A stretch of DNA of 64,000 nt from Alphaproteobacteria bacterium (lineage in GTDB: Bacteria > Pseudomonadota > Alphaproteobacteria > GCA-2731375), in the NCBI GenBank assembly GCA_030746295.1, contig JASLMY010000002.1:30060-94059 (forward strand), read 5' to 3'. Position 1 is the stretch's first letter. Every line of letters starts with the position of its first letter. A program made the translations under genes and the position numbers. The notes below the pieces were generated by a model. The model was not told the origin of the DNA and did no database searches. It saw only the letters and a program-made list of their open reading frames with translations. Below, piece by piece: positions 51,264 through 59,389 of this stretch.

Positions 51264-52169
51264 TCAATCGTCTCTCGAGACCGTCGGTGTGCCGATGCCG
51301 GCATCGAAACGCTGGTAGTCGGCGTAGCGGATCAGCTCGTAGAGCCGCTGGCGCGGCTGCATGCGGTTCAAGAGGTGCGCCTGCCCGCCCTGCGCCATGA
51401 TGCTTCGCAAGCCCTCTTCCACCGCGGCCATGGCGAGCCGCTGCGTCGTCACCGGGAAGAGGACGATGGCGTAGCCGAGCGCTTGCAGCTCATCGGCGCT
51501 CAAGAGCTCGGACTTGCCGAACTCGGTCATATTGGCGAGCAGGGGCACCGAGACGGCACGGCGATAGGCGGCGAACTCGGAGGCGTCGGCCATGGCCTCG
51601 GGGAAGACCATGTCGGCGCCGGCCTCGGCGTAGGCGAGGCCGCGGCGGATCGACGCCTCCATGCCCTCCACGCCTCGGCTATCGGTCCGGGCGATGACGA
51701 GGAAATTGGGGTCGCGCCGGGCCGCCACCGCAGCCCGGATCTTCACCACCATCTCGTCCTCGGCGACGATCTGCTTGTCGTCGAGATGGCCGCAGCGCTT
51801 GGGATTGACCTGGTCCTCGATATGGCAGCCGGCGAGGCCCCGGCTCTCCAGCTCCTGGATCGTGCGGGCGACGTTGACCGCCTCGCCGAAGCCGGTGTCG
51901 ACGTCGATGATGGTGGGCAGTCGGGTGACCCGGGCGATCTGGCCGCCCCGCTCCGCCGCCTCGGTCTGGGTCACGAGGCCGATGTCGGGGACGCCGATCT
52001 CGGTCGACAGCGTCGAGGAGCCGACATAGACGCCGTCGAAGCCGGCCTCCTCGATCGCCATGGCGACGAGCGGCGAATAGGCGCCGGCGACCTTGAGGAT
52101 CGTGCCCGACGCGAGCTTGGCCCTGAGCGCGGCCCGCTTGGCCGTCGGGTCGGTCTCATTCAGCAGCAT
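51264..52169 (-). CDS. Isocitrate lyase / PEP mutase family protein (PrpB-like)
   Basis: A 301-residue TIM-barrel lyase. VYVGSSTLSTEIGVPDIG and IDVDTGFGEAVNVARTI form the metal and substrate sites, and the catalytic loop NPKRCGHLDDK keeps the KRCGH cysteine of true lyases rather than the mutase loop. 2-Methylisocitrate lyase or dimethylmalate lyase are likely. ATG 52169 has AGAGGTGC upstream. It overlaps DUF2889 by 14 nt and precedes the PrpF gene, but the citrate synthase and dehydratase of a full methylcitrate cycle are missing. Confidence 0.88.
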   Translation of the reverse strand: MLLNETDPTAKRAALRAKLASGTILKVAGAYSPLVAMAIEEAGFDGVYVGSSTLSTEIGVPDIGLVTQTEAAERGGQIARVTRLPTIIDVDTGFGEAVNVARTIQELESRGLAGCHIEDQVNPKRCGHLDDKQIVAEDEMVVKIRAAVAARRDPNFLVIARTDSRGVEGMEASIRRGLAYAEAGADMVFPEAMADASEFAAYRRAVSVPLLANMTEFGKSELLSADELQALGYAIVLFPVTTQRLAMAAVEEGLRSIMAQGGQAHLLNRMQPRQRLYELIRYADYQRFDAGIGTPTVSRDD

Positions 52170-52728
52170 TGTCAGCACCTCTGCCGGTATAGCGATCGGG
52201 CCATTTACGGGCCACCAGCCGCCCGTCGGAGCGGTAGGCGTAACAGGTGTTGATGGTGGCGATCCCTAGCGCGTCGCCACGCTCGGGATCGTCCTCGGAG
52301 AGCTGGTTCCAGACCGCCTGCATCGCCGCCGAGGCCATCTGCGCCAACATCTCCACCAGATGCGTGCAGCCCTGGACGCCGCCCAAGCGCTCGCGAGCCG
52401 CCTTGTTCCAGCCGGGGCCGATGCGCAAGCCTTCCAGGCGGCTGTAGTTCGGCAGCACCAACGGGCAGTGGTCGTAAGCGCCGGCCGGCATCGCCGCTTC
52501 GGACTTCAGGACATTGAAGTCGCCGTCGATGGTGAGGCGGAGCCACATGTCGTGAATCGGCTCGTTCGGTGCCCGCGGCTGCTCGAGGTCGTAATAGGCC
52601 GTCGGCCGGACGTCGACCATCCGGCCCTCGATGTCCCAAAGCCCGTCGGCGCGCATATAGCAGGCGATCTCGATCCGCCGCGTGTGGTTGAGCTCGCGCG
52701 CCGCGGGCGCGCTCAAGGTCGACGACAC
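52156..52728 (-). CDS. DUF2889 family protein
   Basis: A 190-residue protein with the DUF2889 start HTRRIEIACYMRADGLWDIE, then TYYDLEQP-like and IHDMWLRLTIDGDFNV segments, and cysteines in YDHCPLVL and VQGCTHLVEM. The function is unknown. The GTG start at 52728 has GGAG upstream. It is first in the operon with the lyase and PrpF genes, which ties it to hydroxy- or tricarboxylic acid metabolism. Confidence 0.8.
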   Translation of the reverse strand: MSSTLSAPAARELNHTRRIEIACYMRADGLWDIEGRMVDVRPTAYYDLEQPRAPNEPIHDMWLRLTIDGDFNVLKSEAAMPAGAYDHCPLVLPNYSRLEGLRIGPGWNKAARERLGGVQGCTHLVEMLAQMASAAMQAVWNQLSEDDPERGDALGIATINTCYAYRSDGRLVARKWPDRYTGRGADNAAE

Positions 52729-52981
52729 CTGTCCAGTCTCCTCGTCTCGCTCTGTTGTTCCGGAACCTAGTGGCGCCCGCCGCCGCCGTCCAGCCCCGGG
52801 CGCAGTCGAGGTGGCACCGCCGGCCGACATTGATCGGCGTCAACGTGCCAAGCCCGGGGTATCGCATCATCGTCTGCGAGCAAGCCAAGGCTTCTGATCC
52901 CGGCAGAACTCCATTCTCGTGCCGGCTGGCGGCCGCCGGCCGGCGAGGGAACCGGTCGCCTGGCGAATTCTGGAGTTGGAC

Positions 52982-53752
52982 ATGAGCGTCGCAGGAAGAG
53001 TTGCTTGCCTCGTCGCGCTCTGCCTCGGCGCGCTGGCCGCGTCGCCGGCCATTGCCGCCTGCGGCAAGTCCATACAAGAGATCGAGAACTCCCCCGAATG
53101 GGCACGCCTTTATCGCCAGCACGAGCAAGCCAGGGACCGCAGTGACCCGAACACCGTCGAATCGATTTCCGCGCGCGCGGTGCGATACGGCTATTTGCTC
53201 GGCCGCCAGGCCCGCTACATCGGGAACAGTGCCGAGCGTGATGGCATGTTCACCTGCCTCCGAGAGGGCATCTTGACCGTCATGCTGGCATCGGATGTGA
53301 AGTCCGATCCCGCCCGGACGGACAGGCTCTTTCAATCGGCGTTGCTGGGGACCCTCGACGACGCCGACTTCGAACGTCACGGCATCGACACGAAGAAGCG
53401 CTATCCGTCAATCTTCGAAGCTGACTGGACCGGGCTCTGGGGCGTCACCTTCATCGGGCCGACGCTGCCCGGCCAGACGAAGCCCTTGAAGACGAACGTC
53501 AGCTTCTCCTTCCGGCAGAAGGGAGATGGCAGCTGGCTTGTGAGAGTGGGGTCGGAGGGTGACATGCGCGGGCCCTACGCGGCGCGCGCCGATGGTGGGG
53601 TGATCTCGTTTGAACTTCCGAAAACAGAGGCCGTCTACTTCAAATTTGCCCTCTCCCAGGACGACGACGCATCGTGCAGGGGCAAGATGACGACGACCAA
53701 TGCCAAGACCGGGAGGGCGACGAACTGGCATGGCACCGGCGAGCGGCAGTAG
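52982..53752 (+). CDS. Secreted protein of unknown function
   Basis: A 256-residue protein with a signal peptide (MSVAGRVACLVALCLGALAA then IAAC; cleavage is probable near Ala26). The N-terminal half is helical (EIENSPEWARLYRQHEQARDR) and the C-terminal half is beta-rich (WTGLWGVTFIGPTLPG, VSFSFRQKGDGSWLVRVG). Cysteines near both ends may form a disulfide. I do not recognise a family. It starts the accessory-looking right end of the window. Confidence 0.7.
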   Translation: MSVAGRVACLVALCLGALAASPAIAACGKSIQEIENSPEWARLYRQHEQARDRSDPNTVESISARAVRYGYLLGRQARYIGNSAERDGMFTCLREGILTVMLASDVKSDPARTDRLFQSALLGTLDDADFERHGIDTKKRYPSIFEADWTGLWGVTFIGPTLPGQTKPLKTNVSFSFRQKGDGSWLVRVGSEGDMRGPYAARADGGVISFELPKTEAVYFKFALSQDDDASCRGKMTTTNAKTGRATNWHGTGERQ

Positions 53753-54108
53753 CGCGAGCGGCCCGAGGCCGAGAAAGACGCGCGGGCGACGTGGAGTGGT
53801 GGGCTTCGCATTCGCCCTCAGCCGGGCTCGCCGAGGATCGCAGACCCGCTGAATTGATGCCCCGCCATCGCTAGCCATCCAACTCGAGGTCACGTCGGCC
53901 GCCGAGATGGCGCTCTTGGCCTCCAGAGCATAGGTCTCGCCGATCTTCGGAACGACGGCGTTGTCAGCGCACCATCCCAGATCGCGGGCGCCGCTCGAGG
54001 CATCGACGCCCGAATGGCGGAGGTGAGGTAGTATCGGGTCGATACCGGCGCTGGTGGCGTCCGGGGGCCCGCAGGGCGACGGGGCTCGCATTCCGCTTTG
54101 GAGCGACG
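53753..54108. other. Non-coding gap, possible decayed gene
   Basis: These 356 bp hold no intact gene. On the minus strand, about 53880-54040 reads as plausible protein (ARDLGWCADNAVVPKIGETY, then ALEAKSAISAADVTSSW) without a start, and adjoining frames do not extend it sensibly. It may be the remnant of a lost gene. I could not assign the family. No hairpin or promoter stands out. Confidence 0.35.
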
Positions 54109-54618
54109 ATGATGGACGAGTTTTCGAGGATCTACGCGCCGAGGGCGGACGAAACGTTTGAAGCCAAATATCGGGCGAGCTGCCACTGTGGCGCGGTAGG
54201 CTACGAGGTCTCTGCCGATCCGGTGGATGCAAAGATCTGCCACTGCCGGGACTGCCAAAGGCTACACGGCACGCCAATGCAGTGGGCCGCGATTTTCCAC
54301 AAGCACCACGTCAGATTCACGAGCGGTATGGATCACCTGTACTTCTACAACGGTCATCTCGACAGGCATGACAGGATCCTTCCCTGCAAGGTGAGCTGCG
54401 ACCTCTGTCGCACGCCCATTGCGGACGAGGGGCGGCGCATGTGGCTGGCGTTTCCATCGCTCTTCGATTTCGGAACCCCACCCGAGGTTCCGCAAGCCTT
54501 CCGGCCGACCTGTCACATCTTCTACGGCATGCGGGTGGTCGACATGAACGATGGTCTGCCCAAGTGGTCCGGCCATCGCAACGAGTCCGCCCTCCTGGCG
54601 TCGGCCGGCACCATCTAG
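54109..54618 (+). CDS. GFA/CENP-V family zinc-binding protein
   Basis: A 169-residue protein of the glutathione-dependent formaldehyde-activating (GFA)-like family. Zinc ligands appear in order as CHCGAVGYEV, CHCRDCQRLHG and CDLCRTPIADEG. Some members join formaldehyde to glutathione, but most are uncharacterised. GGAG lies five bases upstream of the first ATG of a double ATG. The C-terminal part (about 95-169) is longer than in minimal family members. Confidence 0.85.
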   Translation: MMDEFSRIYAPRADETFEAKYRASCHCGAVGYEVSADPVDAKICHCRDCQRLHGTPMQWAAIFHKHHVRFTSGMDHLYFYNGHLDRHDRILPCKVSCDLCRTPIADEGRRMWLAFPSLFDFGTPPEVPQAFRPTCHIFYGMRVVDMNDGLPKWSGHRNESALLASAGTI

Positions 54619-54688
54619 GACGGTCCCCGCCAACCACCGTCGCGACGACCGCGTTGCCTGATTCCAGGTTGCTCCGTTGAGCGCTGGC

Positions 54689-55537
54689 TCATCCGTCGGC
54701 TTGGGTATCGTCACCGAGCTCGGCGCAGAGCTCGTTCATCCGAAGCTCGCCCTCTCGGGTCTGACCGCCGATCTCCAAGAAACGTTGCATGTTCGCCTGC
54801 GCCGCGTCGGTGCGCAGCAGTTGCTCGAAGAGGTAGGCCTCCTCGAACAAGCCGTCGAGCCACGCCTTGTCCGAGTGGTTGACGCTTTGCTTCGCGAGAC
54901 GCACCGCGGCGGGCGGGAAGGAAGCGATACGCGTCGCCAAACGCTCGACATAGGGGCCGATCTCGTCGGGCTCGAAAATTCGATTGAGATAGCCCCATCG
55001 CTCCGCCGTCTCGGCATCCATGTCGTCGCCGCTCAAGATCAGCTCCATCGCGCGACCACGGCCGATCAAGCGCGGCAGCCGCTGCGTGCCGGTGCCGCCG
55101 GGCAGGATGCCGAGCGGGACCTCCATCTGATTGATCCGTGTCTTTCCCCGCACGCCGAACCGTATGTCGAACGCGGCCGACAGTTCGCTGCCACCGCCGC
55201 CCACGCGCCCTTCGATCTGGGCGATGATTACCTTGTTCATGGTGCGAAACCGCTCGCACAAGGCGTGGAAGGGCTTCAGCTGCGCATCGCGCTGCGGCTC
55301 TGCGCCGATCGGGCGGTCGAGTATCGCGGCCACGTCGAAATGGGCCAGGAAGAAATCCGGATCGGCGCTCCGCATCACGACGACGGTAAGGCCAGGGTCG
55401 GCCCTCAGCTCCGTGGAAAGCGCATCGAGTTCTGCCAGCAGCGCCATCGTGATGACGTTGACCGGTGGATTATCGATGGTGATGGTGGCGACGCGCCCGC
55501 GTCGGGCGACGGTCATCAGTTCAAAGTCATAGGCCAT
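54689..55537 (-). CDS. Enoyl-CoA hydratase/isomerase family protein (second copy)
   Basis: A 282-residue crotonase-fold protein. It differs from the first copy: the oxyanion loop reads SADPDFFLAHFDVA, without the usual AGAD, and the second region EGRVGGGGSELSAAFDIRF carries the GGG loop. NQMEVPLGILPGGTGTQRLPR follows. The altered first loop suggests a changed substrate or reaction. ATG 55537 has AGGAG 11 bases upstream. No partner genes adjoin. Confidence 0.87.
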   Translation of the reverse strand: MAYDFELMTVARRGRVATITIDNPPVNVITMALLAELDALSTELRADPGLTVVVMRSADPDFFLAHFDVAAILDRPIGAEPQRDAQLKPFHALCERFRTMNKVIIAQIEGRVGGGGSELSAAFDIRFGVRGKTRINQMEVPLGILPGGTGTQRLPRLIGRGRAMELILSGDDMDAETAERWGYLNRIFEPDEIGPYVERLATRIASFPPAAVRLAKQSVNHSDKAWLDGLFEEAYLFEQLLRTDAAQANMQRFLEIGGQTREGELRMNELCAELGDDTQADG

Positions 55538-55693
55538 ATCGGGATTGCTCCTACGCCGTTCTCGGTCGACTCTAGTTGGGGTGCATGACGGCGTCGAGCA
55601 GGCCGTCGGAGCGTGTTGGCGCAACCACTGCAGGCGAGCGCTGACGCTGGCACGGGCGATGGCGCGGTGGTCGCTGACGACGATGGGGGAAAG

Positions 55694-55838
55694 CCGATCG
55701 AGATCGGCGCGCGGATGGTCCGCCATGGTCGCTATGTCACCTTCCAGATGGCGGAGGTCGCCGTGCCGGGGTGGATGTTCGGGCAAATTCCGAGACGCAC
55801 CAGCCGCTTGCGCGCGCCGCCGGCGCCGGCTTTACCCA
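55694..55838 (+). pseudogene. C-terminal remnant of an IS1380-type transposase
   Basis: The frame reads KPIEIGARMVRHGRYVTFQM then AEVAVPGWMFGQI, which I recognise as the conserved tail of IS1380-family transposases, where it closes the protein. Everything upstream of it is gone, and after about residue 60 the frame runs into unrelated basic sequence. It is therefore a decayed insertion sequence end. A matching N-terminal fragment lies at 58036-58326 on the same strand. Confidence 0.65.
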
Positions 55839-56261
55839 AGCGGCGGTCAGCGGGGAGAGGAAAGCCACGGGAGACATGCGCCTTGATGACGGGAATACTG
55901 GCCATAAGCGCGACGAGACCGCGCTCGGCGCCGATCAGGGAGGTGAGTGGCGCGTTCTGCCCACGCCCTTCACCCCCGAAGAAGCCGGAAATCCAGCCGA
56001 CAGGATGATTGCGGACGATGCTTGGGTAACCATGAACAGCAGCAGCCGTTTTCACACGGCCAAGACCCAAAGCGGACATGACCAAGGATTCGTCAGCCCG
56101 CGGTTCACCTAATCGGTTGATATGAGTCATTACTGCTTCAGACCGACAGCGATAGGATTCGATAGCATTTCGAAGGCTTGGTTAAGGGCCCTCGCGCGCC
56201 TGACCTGCCCCGGACCGGCGTGCGGGTATTGACTCAGATTGGGTAAGAAGGCGTAGCGGAA
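55839..56261. other. Gene-free gap between IS remnant and caspase-like gene
   Basis: These 423 bp contain short open frames with no recognisable protein character. The 3' part (56100-56250) is more AT-rich, with GGTTGATATGAGTCATTACTG, and should hold the promoter of the following gene. I found no clear terminal inverted repeat that would mark the IS1380 end. Confidence 0.4.
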
Positions 56262-57407
56262 ATGCGATTGGTCCGAATTTGGTATGCAATTGCTGGCGCG
56301 CTCGTCGTGATCGGGGCCTGGGGAGCCCCGGCCCTGGCCGAATCGGTGATGCTGACCGTCCACTACACGAAGCCCCCGCTGGGCCCGGACGGTACCCCCC
56401 GCCAACTCACGCCCGCCGAGCGGCAGATGCTCGAGCAGCGGCGGGCTCGGGAATCTGCCGCCGACCGGACCGGCACCTGGGAAGGCGGTATGAGCAAGGT
56501 CGAAGCGGCCATCTCCGGCACGCCCATGACCAGGGGTCTGCGCCGGCCGTCCATGCCGGTGGGTACCAAGCAGGAGTTTCTTGACGCCATCGCACGGCTT
56601 GAGGACGGCGACACGCTCTACATCAACGCCCATGGCAGCGCCCAAGGGATCGGCGTCGGCACGGAGGGCAGTCTCTGGTCCTGGCCGGAGGTGGCCGCGG
56701 CGCTCCGCGATCGACCGCGGCTCGCCATGGTCGTCGTCGACGCCTGCGCCCTGGGCGCCCGGCGCGAGCACTTTGCGACCGTCTCGGATGCCCTCAACGC
56801 TGAGAACGTGCTCGGCTGGACGACCTATGCCCAGTCGGCGCTCCACGTCCATTCCATGTCAGCGATGATGAAGCGGCTCTACAAGGAGGGCGGCGCGCTC
56901 AAGCAATCTCCGGAACCCGCGCCAATGCAGATCGTCGGCCGGCCTTTCCTTTATTCGCGGAAGGATGCCAAGGGCCGGGACCACTATGGCAAGTCGCTGC
57001 GCCAGGTCCATTTCGAGATCGTCGGCAAGTGCCCCGACATCGCGGGAAGCTGGGAAGGCAACCTCAAGTTCACGATTGTGTCCGGCTCGACCAATATCAA
57101 GAAGGGCATGAGCCGACCGGCCAAGGGCAAGACCTTCGTTATCCGACAGGAGGCCGGCTCGTGCGACGTCGCCCTCGACTACCGGAACAATTCGATCCAG
57201 GGCGCCTTCGTGATCGACCAAGGCTTCGACATCGACGCGGACCGGTGGACCGTCGCCCTGGACCAGGAGGCCAAGGGCAGCGTCACGTCGGCGGAACTCG
57301 TCATCGCCGGGATCGCCAAAGGGAAGCCGGCCATGAAGGTGATCCTGGATCAGGAGCGCGGCACGGTCGCGACCACCAGCGAGGGGACGCTCGCCCGCAA
57401 GCGCTAG
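56262..57407 (+). CDS. Secreted caspase-like (clan CD) candidate cysteine peptidase
   Basis: A 381-residue exported protein with a signal peptide (IWYAIAGALVVIGAWGAPALA). Its central domain shows the clan CD dyad pattern: a hydrophobic strand ending in His-Gly (DTLYINAHGSAQG, His124) and, 38 residues later, a hydrophobic strand ending in Asp-Ala-Cys (AMVVVDACALGARREH, Cys162). This is the arrangement of caspase, CHAT and clostripain-type peptidases. The C-terminal 130 residues form a beta-rich domain (GSWEGNLKFTIVSG). Family and target are unassigned. It lies between two IS1380 remnants. Confidence 0.65.
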   Translation: MRLVRIWYAIAGALVVIGAWGAPALAESVMLTVHYTKPPLGPDGTPRQLTPAERQMLEQRRARESAADRTGTWEGGMSKVEAAISGTPMTRGLRRPSMPVGTKQEFLDAIARLEDGDTLYINAHGSAQGIGVGTEGSLWSWPEVAAALRDRPRLAMVVVDACALGARREHFATVSDALNAENVLGWTTYAQSALHVHSMSAMMKRLYKEGGALKQSPEPAPMQIVGRPFLYSRKDAKGRDHYGKSLRQVHFEIVGKCPDIAGSWEGNLKFTIVSGSTNIKKGMSRPAKGKTFVIRQEAGSCDVALDYRNNSIQGAFVIDQGFDIDADRWTVALDQEAKGSVTSAELVIAGIAKGKPAMKVILDQERGTVATTSEGTLARKR

Positions 57408-57529
57408 CGGCGGCCGAGACCCGGCTGCCTCACGCCTTCGCGTCCTCGCGGCCTACGTACTTGAGGCCGAGCCGCATTGTTGAGGCCGGTTAGCAATGGC
57501 CCCCACGAGCAAAGAAAAGGAGACATCTC

Positions 57530-57949
57530 ATGAGCAGGACGACACAAGCCCTCGCGGCGACTGCCCTGGCCGTGATCGTAATCGTATCGATCGCCGGGAC
57601 GGCGTACGCGCAGAGCGGTATCGCTCGTCTCGGCCATCGCTGGGACGTGGAACATTCGAATGGCTGGAAGGGCATTTGGACGCGCCGCGACATCCGCGGG
57701 GCGATCTCGAACCAGTACGACGCGGTTTGGTTCCACCCCGTTCATGGCGAATTCAGGTCTGACATACGCATTCACATCAGTGTGCGCGACGAGCTGATCA
57801 TCCAGCGCAAAGACATTACCGGCCTCCAGGCGGGCAAGACCTGCCGCTACACGGGAAGACTGAACTTCGCGGCGCGCACGGCCAGAGGAACCAGTACCTG
57901 CGTGTTTGCGCCCGGCAATCATCCCTGGTGGGCGAAGATTTGGCGCTGA
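57530..57949 (+). CDS. Small secreted protein of unknown function
   Basis: A 139-residue protein with a signal peptide (TALAVIVIVSIAGTAYA, cleaved before QSG) and a compact mature domain containing WDVEHSNGWKGIWTRR and TCRYTGRLNFAARTARGTS, with two cysteines. AAAGGAGACATCTC precedes the ATG, a strong site. It follows the caspase-like gene by 122 bp on the same strand and may be its partner or substrate. No family recognised. Confidence 0.7.
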   Translation: MSRTTQALAATALAVIVIVSIAGTAYAQSGIARLGHRWDVEHSNGWKGIWTRRDIRGAISNQYDAVWFHPVHGEFRSDIRIHISVRDELIIQRKDITGLQAGKTCRYTGRLNFAARTARGTSTCVFAPGNHPWWAKIWR

Positions 57950-58035
57950 AGTGCTTGTCGGTCGAAATCGTTTGTTGGATGCGCGACGTCGTTCTAGCCC
58001 GCATTCTTCATGACGGTCATGGATATAGGCGGTGA

Positions 58036-58326
58036 GTGTGGATTAAGCTGTTGAGATTCCGTATGATTTCGGCTTTGAAGCAAGATCGTACGGCAACAGA
58101 AAACCCCCGGCTCGCCATGGACCAGCTTGGCCTTTCTCTCCCCGGACAGTCGCCCGTCGCCGGCAAGGGGATCGTGGCTCGTTGCGACGGCGGCAGGCTC
58201 TCCTCGGACGGCGGCGTAACGTTGTTGCGCGAGTTCGAGCGACGGCTCCGCCTCGCCGATCGCCTCGCGGCCTGTCTCGTGGACGGCGGGCGCCGGCGCG
58301 CATCACTCAAGAGCTACGCCGAATGA
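58036..58326 (+). pseudogene. N-terminal remnant of an IS1380-type transposase
   Basis: The frame carries KGIVARCDGGRLSSDGGVTL then LREFERRLRLADRLAACL, the hallmark start of IS1380-family transposases, and then stops after about 96 residues at a point where the family continues for 350 more. The N-terminal part before LSLPGQ is not conserved. It is a truncated insertion sequence lying 2.2 kb downstream of a separate C-terminal remnant. Confidence 0.75.
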
Positions 58327-58478
58327 AGCTTCTCGCTGGCCCAGGGGGAGGCTTCGCCTGTCGATCATGAAAACATCGCGATCGACTTGATCGAGGCTGG
58401 CTTCGTTCACGTGTTTGCGAAACGAGATGGCGCTATCTCGACAGGTGAGGAATCGCGCTCGAGCCAAGGGACGTGGGT

Positions 58479-59330
58479 ATGGCAAACGGAATTGTCGGCA
58501 TTGATCACGGTGTTGTAGCGGTTCGCGATTTGGCGGCCGCTCATGTCGCCTACCGGCGTCTCGGCTTTACCCTGACGCCACGGCGAAGCTTCGAGGGCTG
58601 GGGCACGGCGAACTACAGCGCCATGATGGCGCATCACTTCATCGAGCTTCTCGGCATCGTTGATGCCGACAAATACGCCACACCCGGTCTCGAAGAGTTC
58701 CTGCAAAGACGCGAGGGCCTGATGGCAGTTGCCTTGCTCTCTCGCGATATCGACGCCGCCCATGCCGAAATGAAGCAGAACGGGCTCGACCCTTCCGATC
58801 TCAACGAGCTGGAAATCACGCTCGAGATGCCCGACGCCCCGGTCCAGCAGCGCTTTCGCTGGCTCATTCTGCCGCCCCAGGCGACGCCCGAGCTGTACGT
58901 CTTCGTGGTTCAGCCGCTGACGCCGGAATCGATGCGGCAGCCGAGCTTTCTCGTTCATGACAACAGCGCCAAGGGCATCGACAACATTGCGGTCGTCGTC
59001 GGAGTTGAGCCCGCGACACTGCGGCCCGCTTACGAGACGTTGTTCGGTGCGGGCGCCTGCACGTCCACGGACGATGCTCTAAAGGTAGCTACCGGACAGG
59101 GCGATCTGGTCTTTCTCACTCCCAAGGGGTTTGCGAGCCGATATCCCGACGCTTCCGCGACCGCCATCGCGGATCTCCCCGACATCGCGGCCATGCGGAT
59201 CGCGGTCGAGGACTTGGACCGGCTTTGCCGCCACTTCGATAGGGCCGGCGTCGCCTATGCCAGATCGGGAGATGGCGTGTCCGTGGCGGCCGACGAAGCC
59301 TGTGGCGTGCTGCTCGAGTTCGCGCCTTAG
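58479..59330 (+). CDS. VOC/glyoxalase-like domain protein
   Basis: A 283-residue protein of the glyoxalase-like vicinal-oxygen-chelate group. IVGIDHGVVAVRDLAAAHVA starts the first module and GIDNIAVVVGVEPATLRPAY the second; HHFIELLGIVD and CGVLLEFAP carry acidic ligands. Such two-module proteins include dioxygenases, lyases and lactone hydrolases. ATG 58479 has AAGGGACG upstream. It may belong with the dehydrogenase operon that begins 60 bp later. Confidence 0.8.
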   Translation: MANGIVGIDHGVVAVRDLAAAHVAYRRLGFTLTPRRSFEGWGTANYSAMMAHHFIELLGIVDADKYATPGLEEFLQRREGLMAVALLSRDIDAAHAEMKQNGLDPSDLNELEITLEMPDAPVQQRFRWLILPPQATPELYVFVVQPLTPESMRQPSFLVHDNSAKGIDNIAVVVGVEPATLRPAYETLFGAGACTSTDDALKVATGQGDLVFLTPKGFASRYPDASATAIADLPDIAAMRIAVEDLDRLCRHFDRAGVAYARSGDGVSVAADEACGVLLEFAP

Positions 59331-59389
59331 CCTTCGCTTGATTCAGCGCATTCTCGCACTCCGGTGCTTCTCTTACCGTGAAGCCCGAG

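Noticed and set aside
50262..52253. Plus-strand open frame opposite the PrpF and lyase genes
   Set aside because: Antisense artefact spanning two clear minus-strand enzymes.
58037..58045. DnaA box-like TGTGGATTA
   Set aside because: A single near-match inside a transposase remnant, far from dnaA, is best taken as chance.
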